From Crambe crambe (lineage: Eukaryota > Porifera > Demospongiae > Poecilosclerida > Crambeidae), in NCBI GenBank assembly GCA_963924555.1, contig OZ004584.1, positions 5,455,001 through 5,519,000 on the forward strand: 64,000 bases of DNA, given 5' to 3'. Below the pieces are notes generated by a model that saw only the letters and a program-made list of their open reading frames with translations, was not told the origin of the DNA and did no database searches. This document shows, piece by piece, positions 34,957 through 44,384 of this stretch. The translations under genes and the position numbers were made by a program. Position 1 is the stretch's first letter. Every line of letters begins with the position of its first letter.

Positions 34957-36306
34957 TTATGTGTCCTTTGTTTCTGGCTTCAGAGTTTTCTTTGTACCTT
35001 TTTTGTATTTATTAACTTCAAATTGCATTGTCCAAGTTTTTGCAAATGAAAAACCACGTATAGTTACCCAAAGATGTGCAATATCTTTCAATAACTCGAT
35101 ACTATACTGCTCGTACTTGATGGGAATGCTGTCAGCAATACCTTCCCAGCATCTCAGAATTGCCTGATCCGACAGTACAAGTTCGCTGATAAGTGAATAA
35201 AGATTTTCTTCAGCTGCATAATTTGTTGTTTGAAGTTCTTGTCTGACAATCATTTCTATTGACTCAATCAAATTGTATACATCCTCGTTCACATGGTAGA
35301 GACGACCACGATCGATCAGTTCAGACCACTGTGAACTGTAGTCGGATAAAGTGCATGGCAAGCCAGGCTGTTGCTCAGCTTTCATCTTCTCCAGTACATT
35401 GATGAACAGATGTCTTTTTTTCCTGCTATCAGGATTCTTTGTATTCTTCTTAGCCTTTTTTAGGAGTTTAACAGCAACATACCCTGCCATGTACCTTACG
35501 GCATTACTCTCAGTTGCTGTTAATGGTTTTAAAAATTCGCTTCTGGTGCGTGCATGCATGTGGTGTCTTGCCTCAGCCTCATTTCTTATTATTTTTTTCA
35601 ATATTCTGTCGAGCATCACCTGCAATGCAAGATTTTTCTCACCAAGGTATTGTGGGGGGAAATGATGTGTGAAGTTAGACCAGGCTTGGGTTACAGGCTT
35701 GCTACATCGCACTAGATGGAATGCCGACCATATGGAGGCCTGCACAGCAGATGGTAACTTGTGTCGCTTTGCAGCAGTAATACAGCTATATACCTCTGTT
35801 AGCAGCTTGACAGCAACTGTGGTTGTATGTTCCACATCAATCTTTTTAATATGATGCAGCAGTCCACTAAGACACTGTCCTCTTGGAGACCGTCTGATGA
35901 GTTCCTCATCACAAATGGATGATGCAATTATGATGAAGAACTCAGTGTAGCCAGATCCTCCTAAAGCTGTCTCACTGATAGTTTCCTTTGCAGTTGCTAG
36001 GGCCTATGATTGTATAGAAGCAAAGTCTTAGCTAACTAGCTATTATGTATGTCTATAATTATCTATACAGACTGACTCGTTAGCTATTTACAGTTACAAA
36101 ACAAGCATTCTTACATCATGTCTCTTTGGAACTGTTGAAACTTCCTCACTCTTAGATAAACTTTCATCACTTTCAGATAAGCTTTCATCACTTTCACTGG
36201 AACTTTCACTTTCACTGGAACTTTCATATACACCCTCACTCTCACTTGCACGGTCTGAAATGCTGCATGTGGTATCTTCCATTGCAGTATCCATGCAGGT
36301 AGCCAT
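34957..36306 (-). CDS. Accessory protein of P-like element (412 aa, two exons, unknown function)
   Basis: Minus-strand exon 1 36306-36115 and exon 2 36003-34957 join exactly in frame (RHD then ALATAKETISE) and total 1239 bases. The N-terminal 65 residues are acidic and Ser-rich with tandem SESDESLS-type repeats. The rest is a basic, probably helical domain (HHIKKIDVEHTTTVAVKLL, YMAGYVAVKLLKKAKKNTKN, WEGIADSIPIKYEQ) ending in a Lys-rich tail (KKGTKKTLKPETKDT). I do not recognise a named domain. Because it lies inside the terminal repeats, points toward the transposase gene and is open here while broken in copy 1, it is probably a genuine element gene, perhaps for DNA binding, regulation or targeting. 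That role is inference. Confidence 0.75.
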
Positions 36307-36577
36307 CCTGAATTGCTGCAGAAAAATCTGTTTCTAGGGAGCTACCGCGCACGTTCTTATAACGCCCGTATAACGCCCGTATAACAAGCGTTGCACTGAT
36401 TGCATCGGCGATTTTTTAATATACGGAAACGTTTCACATCCACGGCAGTACTATATTATCTATGATTTTATCCAGACTCTCGGGGCAAAAATCATCCATT
36501 AACTCGCAAGATAAATAGTCGTACAGCTCCGCTGCAGAGAACCTCTGAACTTCAGCTCTGCTTTTGACGACTGCCAT

Positions 36578-36698
36578 GACTAGGACAAGAAAGCAGCTGT
36601 CTGAGTGGTAAATAAGCAGCTGCAAAAGAATCTGAGCATGCGCAGCTGAGTTGCGCTTCATTTGGAATATATAGTATCTATGGTTACGGCTATACAAA
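36578..36698. promoter_or_regulatory. Divergent promoter region of the CACTA-like element
   Basis: The SAM-domain gene starts at 36577 on minus and the transposase at 36699 on plus, leaving 121 bases. The interval contains 'gagcatgcgcagctgag' and 'ggaatatatagtatctatgg'. A shared bidirectional promoter is inferred from the spacing only. Confidence 0.4.
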
Positions 36699-37373
36699 AT
36701 GCTAACATGCCAAGTTTGTGGCTGTAGAAGCTTCCCTTCGATTTCTACACTCCTATCGCATGTTAGGGTTGTACACGCGAATGAAGCCAGCTTCTCCATT
36801 CAATGCAATTTACAAGAATGTCACAGGACCTTTAAAAAATTCAATACTTACAGAAATCACATCTACAATTTTCATGATGCTGCTGCTGCTTACGAGGATG
36901 CAGTTCCTGTTAGTATGGACAGTATGGAGGATGGCTCAGATATGAATGACTTTGATGCTGATACTTCAGATACTGATACTTCTGAGTCAGGAGACACTGC
37001 TGAATCTGAGATGATGGAATTAACTACAATCACAGAAGATGACATGCAAAGAGCTTCAGCTTTATGGATACTGAAAACCCGTGAATCACATAGAATCCCC
37101 CAAGGTGTGATGGACACTATTATATCAGATATACAGAGTTTGTTCCAAGTATCCCTCACTGGAATATCTCAAAGAATCGAAAAAACTCTGCGTGAGGCTG
37201 AGATCAGAGATTCTCTTTTGCAGTCAGTTCTTGGTCACCTGAAGGATGGGCAGCCATTTTGCAACATCTTCCAAGGACTTCAATCTCATCATCGTCAGCT
37301 AAACTATTTTAAAGCAAAATTTGATCTTATTGTAAGTCGTCAAAAGTGTATTATGCCATGACACACACACACC

Positions 37374-37695
37374 CAGGGGCGGATCTAGCCCTTGAAATTG
37401 ACAGTCTTCCACCAGTGGTAAATCACTTCCGCGCGGGGAAATTTATCTGACCACGCCCACACATTTGCTCAGCCACGCCCATTTCGAAGTTGATTGATGA
37501 AGAATTCTGATGGCCCAGCTATCTAAAGCTTCATAACATTCAGCTGTAGTCTGTTAGCTGCTAGCAATATAGGCTGAAACCTAATCAAATGCGGAGTGTA
37601 AAATCAGTCTGTGCACGCGCTGACGATCTTTACCTAATATCAAAATATTGACCGTCTTCCGGAACACGGAAGAAGACTGGCTAAATCAGCCCCTG
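37374..37695. mobile_element. 322-bp hAT-like MITE in a CACTA transposase intron
   Basis: Ends CAGGGGCGGATCTAGCC and GGCTAAATCAGCCCCTG, imperfect inverted repeats, with CACACC on both sides (37368-37373 and 37696-37701). The flank is an AC microsatellite, so the duplication length (5 or 6) is ambiguous. Same terminal family as the MITE in receptor C. Confidence 0.75.
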
Positions 37696-38085
37696 CACAC
37701 CCCACCCTTTCAGGAACCTATCAGTGTTATTCTTGGGACGAAACAGGTTATGGGTCCAAGCGAAGATTGGTTGATGTTCCAGAAACAATGGTCTATATTC
37801 CTATACTTGAAACAATACAGTGTCTCCTCAATAATGATTCTATTTTGGCGGAAGTAAGCAGCTAGATAATGTATGATTGTATGATTGTATGGTACGTACA
37901 TATAAAGGTACAAAGAGGCCATTCAAGTGATCAACCTGGTTTGCTAAATGACTATTGTGGTGGCAGCAATTTTAAGTCTCACACATTATTCTCGGTTCAT
38001 TTAAATGGGATTCAAATTTTCTTCTATTATGATGACGTTGAGGTTTGCAACCCTATTGGATCTCACAGAAAGATACATAAAATTG

Positions 38086-40063
38086 GTGGGCTAAAAATTT
38101 CATGATTGTGCCTGTAATAATAATTACTAGCGAGTACCCGCAGAAACTCTGCGCATGCCTGCGTCCACAAAAACTCTACACACGGAATGTGTGTGTGTCC
38201 ACTCACTGGCAGTGAGTGGCTACCAGTGACATATATGAAGGGTACAAGTTGTGCATGTCAAGTAAAGGTCTATTTGAGACTATTGCAAGGGCATTATCAT
38301 GTCAGATTCCACTAATTGTAATGTGCAAACTTTAAGCGAGATTTAATTGTGCAAATATTTTGATTTTAACTTGTACGCTTGAGTTTATTCTCCCTTTTCA
38401 CATGCATTAATCTGTAGTGAGTCTGACTATCCATCTAACACCATGCCACCAGTCCACATAGGTACCTGGAATCAAATCAAACTCTCAGCTGTGGGACTTC
38501 AGGTTCCCATACCACTTACTGGAGAAGTATAGTCAGTTTGAGACAATAATTGTGTACAGCTGACCATCTGCCTTTACTGTCCTATATAGGATGTAGGTTC
38601 TGACTTTATTAAGTACCACAACCTGCAATAGAGGGTTGCAAGTGTTTGCATAAGGATTGATTTTCTCACGTGCAACATAGCTAGCTAGTTACTCAATCCA
38701 TTTCTCAACTGGAGTAAATCCTTTTAGTGATCAATTCCAAGTTGTCCCAAATTTCATTTTAACCAGTAAACAGTTCTTTGAGTGCAGAAGGATAATCAGT
38801 AAGAGGTAGCTAGTCCATTGTGACAGCAGTTGAGAGCTTCACTTGCAAACCTCAAACTTGACAATGGGCCCAAGGTGCTGCTTGTTTCATTAGCACCTAG
38901 CCTATGTCTTTGTTCTTCCCTGTTAGTTTTCTCCTAATACTCTCTCTCTCTCTCCCTTCTCTCCTTCACTCTCTACCTCTCTCTTTCTCTTGCTCTTTCA
39001 TCTTCTGTCAAGTGTGTTCTTCGACTTCTCTCCCTCTCTCTCCCTTGCTCTTTCATCTTCAGTGAAATGTGCTCTCTGACTTCTTTGCCTCTCTCTCCCT
39101 TGATCTTCTAGTTTCTGAACTTCAACTCTGCCTCTCTCTCCCTGAATTTCGTGCCATTGTATTTAAATCTGAGCATGCGCAGTCATGTCTAAGTATGCGC
39201 ACATTCGTCGCAAGCTGACTTCCCATCTCTCATCTTGCTACTCTGTGGGAGTTGAATTTATCCCGCTTGTGGCTGAAATTCTAGGTGGCCTCGTGGAGGA
39301 TGCTATCACCTGATGCCACCTCGTCCACCAAGCACCTTTTCGGGCATGTCGCCATTGCTCTTCGGCATGGGAATGCAAGTTTATGGCTGCGACCCTGCCC
39401 CCTGAACTGGATGGTCTTTGTTTTACTGCTGTTGTGTTTTTGTTGTTTTATTTTATCTTTCTTTTGATTTTTGTTCACTTGTTTTTTGCTTGTCCCTTGT
39501 TTGTTTGTCTTTTGGTTTCATATCATCAGAATTCAATCAAAAACAAACAAAAAAACAACAGCATATCTGATCTGCAAAATTATTTTGTTTTTCTTTTGGT
39601 TTCTGTTCACTTGTTTTTTTGTTTGTCCCTCTTTTGGTTTTATCTTTTCACAATCATCAGAATTCAATCAAAAACAAAAAATTAAAAAAAAACCCAGCAT
39701 ATCTGATCTGTTTTTGTTTTTTGTTTGTCCCTTATTTGTTTCTCTTTTGGTGTTATCTTATCAGAATTCAGTCAAAAACAAAAAACTAAACCAAAAAAAC
39801 AACAACAAAAAACAATAGCATATCTGATTTGCAATACCCTTTGAAAAAAAATCAAATATTGATAGCATTGCCGTTGTTGTCGTGCGGTAGTGGGTTGGCC
39901 GGCGAGGTCCGAGGACTCGGGTTCGAGCCCCAAATCAATTAGGTTTTTTTCTTTTTCTTTCTCAATTATTAACTGTGATGCATACCTTGACATAATGTGA
40001 CGTAGTGCTTATGTACGCACTGACAAGCACATTATTATATAGATAATTATTTTGCTACAACAG
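38086..40063. other. Expanded CACTA intron with simple and tandem repeats
   Basis: The donor at 38086 and acceptor before 40064 bracket about 2 kb without recognisable genes. 38938-39160 is pyrimidine-rich, with CTCTCT and repeated 'ttgctctttcatcttc' units. 39420-39830 holds about three degenerate copies of a 120-130-bp T/A-rich unit sharing 'cagaattcaatcaaaaaca' and 'agcatatctgat'. Open frames across it are low complexity and not called genes. Confidence 0.6.
39866..39945 (+). repeat. Possible tRNA-derived SINE head
   Basis: Contains GGTTCGAGCCCC, a good match to the RNA polymerase III B box, about 35 bases after 'gcggtagtgggttgg', a weak A-box-like stretch, and is followed by a T-rich tail. 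I cannot fold a full tRNA cloverleaf from it, so a SINE-like or decayed tRNA origin is a guess. Confidence 0.3.
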
Positions 40064-40429
40064 GTGCCTTCTATTTTCTACTTGGAAATGTCCGTCCCAA
40101 ATATAGGTCTACTTACAAGATGATCCAGTTAGTAGCTCTGTGTAAAGTACAATATATCAATAAATACTCCTTGGATGTTGTCTTGAAGCCAATAATTGAA
40201 GATATTAAAAAATTGGTAAGTAAGTGACAGTGTCAAAGTATATGGTGTACATTAATATTGAAAGTATGCAGGAGCAGGGGTACTCTTTCAAAATTGATGG
40301 AATTTCACATCTTTTTGGCACAATGGCAGTCTAATTTTGCACTTGGAGGGTTCAAAGAGAGTGGATCGGCTTATCGTTGCTTGGGAACTTCTGATGAAGC
40401 TAGTACAAAGGTATTATTAATACAATAGG

Positions 40430-40593
40430 CAGGGTTCTCCCCAAAGGGTGTTAGAGGTGCAACACCACTCTGATAGGGCCCATTTTTTTATGTGGTTAAA
40501 ACAATTTATTTTAATAGCCAGCCACAAGTATATCAAATCCTTTAATGTGGTATTCGAGCACCACTCTGATCAGTTTCACTGGGGAGAACCCTG
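40430..40593. mobile_element. 164-bp hAT-like MITE
   Basis: Ends CAGGGTTCTCCCC and GGGGAGAACCCTG, flanked by ATAGG (40425-40429 and 40594-40598). It lies in the intron after the exon ending at 40410. Truncated relatives occur at 65-125 and 53135-53195. Confidence 0.88.
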
Positions 40594-42548
40594 ATAGGGG
40601 ATGGATAATCATTGGTACATACGCAGTTTCGTGAGGAGGAATTCACTCTACGAAAACTTGATGATCACCTTGAAAAGTGTGATGCTATTGAAAATAGTGA
40701 TAATGGAAATGAACTTTCAGTCGAGTATGGAATTAATCGCCGGTCCATTCTTATCCAACTCAGCCATTTTGATATGTGTAGTGGGGCTCTCCTTCCTGAT
40801 GTGATGCATGACTTGTTAGAAGGAATTCTACAATATGAGGCAAAATTGGTATTACAACATTGTATTTTGGAAAAGAAGTATACTAAACTATCTAGTCTTA
40901 ATGACCTGATAGAGAACATCGAACTTGGTTACATGGGATTTGATGATCATCCAACCCTGATCACCCGTTCAGTCTTGACTGGGTCTGAAAAAAATCTGGG
41001 ACAAAAGGGTACCAATTAAATAATAATAATGTATAGCTGACATTGATTTTGAATATCAATTTATTATACAGCAGCTCAGATGAGACTTTTGAGCAGATTA
41101 TTGCCTTACATGATTGGCAATGACGTTCCTGTTGATGACGAGCATTGGGATAATTTTCTGCTTCTATTACAAATAGCAGATCTCCTCATGGCTCCTAAGA
41201 TCACTGAGGATGAAGTAGCATTTCTACAAACCCTTATTGAAGAGCATCACTCAAATTTTGTGAATCTCTATCCTTCATCCCCTGTAACTCCAAAAATGCA
41301 TTTTCTCATCCACATGCCACATCTTATATTGGAGTAAGGCACCTTTCCACATTTATATAAGTGCTTTATCAGATTCTTGCTACAGATTTGGACCCCTAAT
41401 TAGGTTTTGGACCATGCATGCGATATGAGGCAAAGCACAACTTCTTGAAAAAATTGGCTCAAAATTTAGGCAATTTCATTAACATATGTTGGACACTAGC
41501 TTTAAGGCATCAGCAGTGGCAATGCTATCATTGGAAAAATAGTAATATTGGACAAGATGAGCCAGTAATTGGTCCAGGTACTTTATACCAATTTGTATGC
41601 TATCAAAATAATTATTCTAATCTTCATTACTAGGTGACCTTGTAGCTGAACGTGATAGACCTAATGAATTACAGGATGGCTCTTCTTGCTACAGGTATGT
41701 TAATGTATTCATCTTTCCTTATTAGGAGAATTACTTTTTTTTTCCGGATCCAATTCCAGTGTTTAGACTTACAGTCCAGGTTCACATCAATTTCCTATTA
41801 AGTAACGCCATTCCTTCAATTATAATTATTATGAATTCATGTGCTTCGTAAACATGCCCTTGCATGATTATCAATAGCTATCTTAATTACCATGGTACAC
41901 TCACTCATGCAAGTTTTTTTTTTCTTTGCTGGTCTAAATGGGCCGTCATAAATAGTATTATGTACAAACCCCTTTGTGCTGTAGTCCTTGGAGTTGAAGA
42001 TGATTATCCTGTGTTTGGAAAGATTATGGAGATATTCATAAAGGAAGATAACACAGTAATTTTTAATGTTAAAGTGATGAGAACTGTACATTTTCTGAAA
42101 CATCATCATGCATATGCCATTGAACAAACAGACACATTAAAATTAGTTACTTTTGATTGTTTTTGTGATCCTTTCCCTCTTCATATACGTAAATTTAGTT
42201 CTCTAGGTCAGATTATTATTGTCAAGCACCATATTGTTGGCACATTACAATTATAATTATTATGAACTTAACTTTGTTCTGCTAACATGGTGGATGTTAA
42301 TTAGGGAGCCCCACACTAGGGAGTAATTAGCTACTCGTACCCACATTCCTATCAAATATAATGTCCTAAATAATTGTTGTAGACTATTTCCGATTTCCAT
42401 TTTGAGTAATGACGCCCCAATGCCTAGTAGTAACACCCTATGAGATTAATAGTAACACCTTCAAACACTTTGTGGTGCTTCTATAACACCCCTGCCTTTT
42501 CAACTGAATAATGGGGTGTTATTGTAGCACCCTATTTTTAACAGTGTA

Positions 42549-42637
42549 CTTAGTAGAATACGTAAGTTATCTGACATAAAAGAGACACAACCAGAGCGGA
42601 TTAATTTAACTTGCTAATGTAACTGTTTACTAAAGCC
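42549..42637. other. Short flank right of CACTA-like element
   Basis: Upstream leader-like sequence of the receptor relic; nothing else seen. Confidence 0.35.
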
Positions 42638-42709
42638 ATGGAAGAAGAAAGTGCTTATGAGTTGGTAGATGCTAAATGCATTACATTGTTGGATAAAAAC
42701 CCTTCCTAG
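42638..42709 (+). pseudogene. Relic N-terminus of a receptor-family gene
   Basis: A 23-codon frame MEEESAYELVDAKC...LLDKNPS and stop. It resembles the cytoplasmic N-terminus of both receptor classes (MEEENQYEM of long, MEEDMYEPM and SLNKNPC of short) and keeps a YELV tyrosine motif. No membrane span follows. It is too short to be a working receptor and sits beside the right end of the CACTA-like element. Confidence 0.45.
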
Positions 42710-44270
42710 ACACTTTGAATTTTGTTTAAAGTTGAAGGAACTTCGTACAGGGTAGCTCATTGCAGCACAAGTAACCCCCTATAGCTAAATGGATGGAAAG
42801 TGCTGGTAGCATTGAGAGATCTAACTGCCTCCCCTCATGAACTTCCAGATATATACAGTCCTGAAACATATGCTACAAAAATAAATAATATTTTGATAGT
42901 AAACTCAAATAAACAACCCTGCATGCATAACAATTAGGATTAGAAACAGCTTTAGCTCTCAGTGAGAGTATGTATGTGATTATGACATGCTATGGCTAGC
43001 TACGTGTATCCATGCAGGGTTATTTGGATTTGCTATCAAAATATTGTCTGTGTAGCTAATGTGTTTAGTTTAGTAGCATATGCATGTTTTTCAGCAGTTA
43101 GACCTCTCAATGCTACAAAAACAGGTCTTGCAAGCTTTAAATTGTTATACTTGAGTACACTACCCTTAGGCTTGAGCCAATATGCTTAAAATACTGAACT
43201 TTTTTTATTCCCTATATTTTTATACATAATTATTCCCTTGGATACTTCTCTATTAAAAGTTATTATTCTAATATAATCAGCTGTTATATTGTAGCATTGA
43301 TGTGGTTTCAACAGGCAAGATCTTGCTGTTCATGAAATCAAGATTTTAATAAAGAAAAAATACTCTTCAGTGGTTCACTTGTTAGCTATACATTAATTTA
43401 TTGAAATTAGGAGGGTAGGAGTGATAGGAATGCAGCTAAATTTTATGGCTACGTATCTCTACTTCACTTTTTATTTAGAAGAAATTTTTTACACTCATTG
43501 TATTATGCATATCATCTCCTTTCATGTCCTAACAATAACTGATATGTGTTCAATGTTGTAGTTTATTATGCACCCACCATGCAGGGTACTAAACCATGTG
43601 TTATGTAAGTGTGCAACAAACTGAAAACAAAGTATAGCTCTAGTACTACCTAAGCTGCTAACATTAGACCTAACAAGTTTAGTAATTACCACTCCAGTGC
43701 ATCACTAGTTATGTGGACAGTTCCTTCTCCTACACCTTTACAGAGTTCTTTCTACCACACAGTGGACTATTTTCGAGGGGTAAAATTTCATGTTAATGGG
43801 AAAATGGGTTAAATTTTCACAGATGGTTGGTTGGTGTAGTGCATGCAGCTGTAGCCATGTGTGCTATAATGTGCAACAAAACATCTATTATCTCGTGAAG
43901 TGAGCTTCAAGAGTCTGTGCTAGAAGTAGAAGTTGTGACTATGACTAACTCATTCGTGGCAGAAATTCAGTCATGGATCATAGCTACATGACATACAATC
44001 TAAGCCTTCCTGACATGGACAATCTTCCACAGCAACTTTCTTCACCAGCGAATTTGCTGATAAGATGATACTATCCTTGAAAGAGTGCCATGGGAATCCA
44101 GAAGACAAATTTTTTTGCATTTGAAGTATCAGATTTTGCTACTGCAATGATCTAGAACTAACATGGGGGTGTGGATAGCATGCGCGGTAGATATTATAAT
44201 TATTATTCATTGGTTAAATTTTCGTTGATTTAGGGTATCCACAAAAACCGAACAAAACAACAAAAAGTGG
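42710..44270. other. Intergenic region upstream of receptor D
   Basis: No gene is supported. From about 43503 the sequence is repeated at 59472 onward (start of the 16-kb duplication). About 43990-44270 is the upstream flank conserved in all long receptors. Confidence 0.5.
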
Positions 44271-44277
44271 TATAAAA
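44271..44277 (+). promoter_or_regulatory. TATA box of receptor D
   Basis: TATAAAA, 114 bases before the ATG, in the conserved promoter block shared by long receptors. Confidence 0.65.
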
Positions 44278-44384
44278 ACAGCTTCAGCTCACAGCAAGAA
44301 GCAGTTATCCTATTGACATTTCCACACAGTCAATTGTGAATTAACTATCATTCTCTGCAAGAGTTCAGCTATCTGTCCTTAGTC

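Larger units (their letters stand above)
31076..36463. mobile_element. P-element-like DNA transposon, copy 2 (5388 bp, genes intact)
   Basis: Terminal inverted repeats start ATAGATAATATAGTACTGCC and extend through the conserved GTGGATGTGAAACG at both ends. Flanks carry GATTTTATC directly repeated at 31067-31075 and 36464-36472, giving an 8-9-bp target duplication as expected for the P superfamily (8 bp). Taking out the element with one repeat restores an open SAM-domain exon on the minus strand, independent proof of the boundaries. Both internal genes are open, so this copy could be autonomous. It is nearly identical to copy 1 but lacks its frameshifts. Confidence 0.93.
28697..36577 (-). pseudogene. 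SAM-domain gene of the CACTA-like element, split by a P-like insertion
   Basis: Minus-strand exons that I can follow: exon 1, 36577-36464 (MAVVKSRAEVQRF...ESLDKI) continuing after the P-like insertion at 31075-30932 (KSNKINGKIFLELSENDLKE then IISLLGERKAIKAVIDSF); exon 2, 30769-30515 (KYTMRTMEAIKSG, YPSLKDTIGNGY); exon 3 near 30403-30283 (FKNLRRPVPKKRILDFNES, with an extra A that shifts the frame at its start); then about 30209-30118 (RPKRLDADSINVDDEECDY), 30065-29920, 29880-29690 (IEFELITGTTLSDDAKSTW) and 29081-28770 (SSEQVQFFIAAEGVLF). The first exon forms a SAM-like domain (helix-rich, with 'GKIFLELSENDLKE'), usually a protein-protein interaction module. The partner transposase is divergently transcribed from 36699. 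A role as an element-encoded accessory factor is inference. Disrupted by the 5.4-kb insertion. Confidence 0.7.
36699..42256 (+). pseudogene. CACTA/EnSpm-like transposase with C2H2 fingers (degraded)
   Basis: Exons I can trace: 36699-37331 (two C2H2 fingers, CQVCGCRSFPSISTLLSHVRVVH and a CxxxxC-type second; then acidic), 37714-37853, about 37906-38085 (SSDQPGLLNDYCGGSN, IFFYYDDVEVCNPIGSHRK), 40064-40215 (GAFYFLLGNVRPKYRS), 40272-40410, 40627-41008 (HFDMCSGALLPDVMHDLLEG), 41072-41333 (TPKMHFLIHMPHLILE), 41386-41577 (MRYEAKHNFLKKLAQNLGNF), 41634-41694 and a last exon ending at 42256. YYDDVEV, PDVMHDLLEG and MRYEAKH are tnp2-type motifs of animal CACTA-like elements. Lesions: frame change in the 37714 exon before RRLVDVPETMVYIP, a stop after HLFGTMAV with loss of the conserved Asp-containing segment, and a 4-base duplication (CATG) before MRYEAKH. 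It is inactive. Confidence 0.75.
27877..42546. mobile_element. CACTA/EnSpm-like transposon, 14.7 kb with nested insertions
   Basis: Perfect 19-bp terminal inverted repeats CACTGTTAAAAATAGGGTG at both ends, flanked by TA (27875-27876 and 42547-42548). Subterminal regions (27880-28115 and 42415-42540) are filled with short direct and inverted copies of 'aacaccc/gggtgtt', as in CACTA elements. Inside are two divergent multi-exon genes: a transposase with tnp2-like motifs on + and a SAM-domain gene on -. Nested in it are a 5.4-kb P-like element and at least three MITEs. Without the P-like element it would be about 9.3 kb. The 2-bp duplication is short for plant CACTA (3 bp), so assignment within the CACTA-Mirage-Chapaev group is open. 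Confidence 0.82.

Noticed and set aside
39383..39818. Phe/Leu-rich frames of 100-115 codons
   Set aside because: T-rich degenerate tandem repeat within a transposon intron; no recognisable protein.
39866..39945. A functional tRNA gene
   Set aside because: A B-box-like motif is present but I cannot form the acceptor stem or a convincing anticodon arm; kept only as a low-confidence SINE head.
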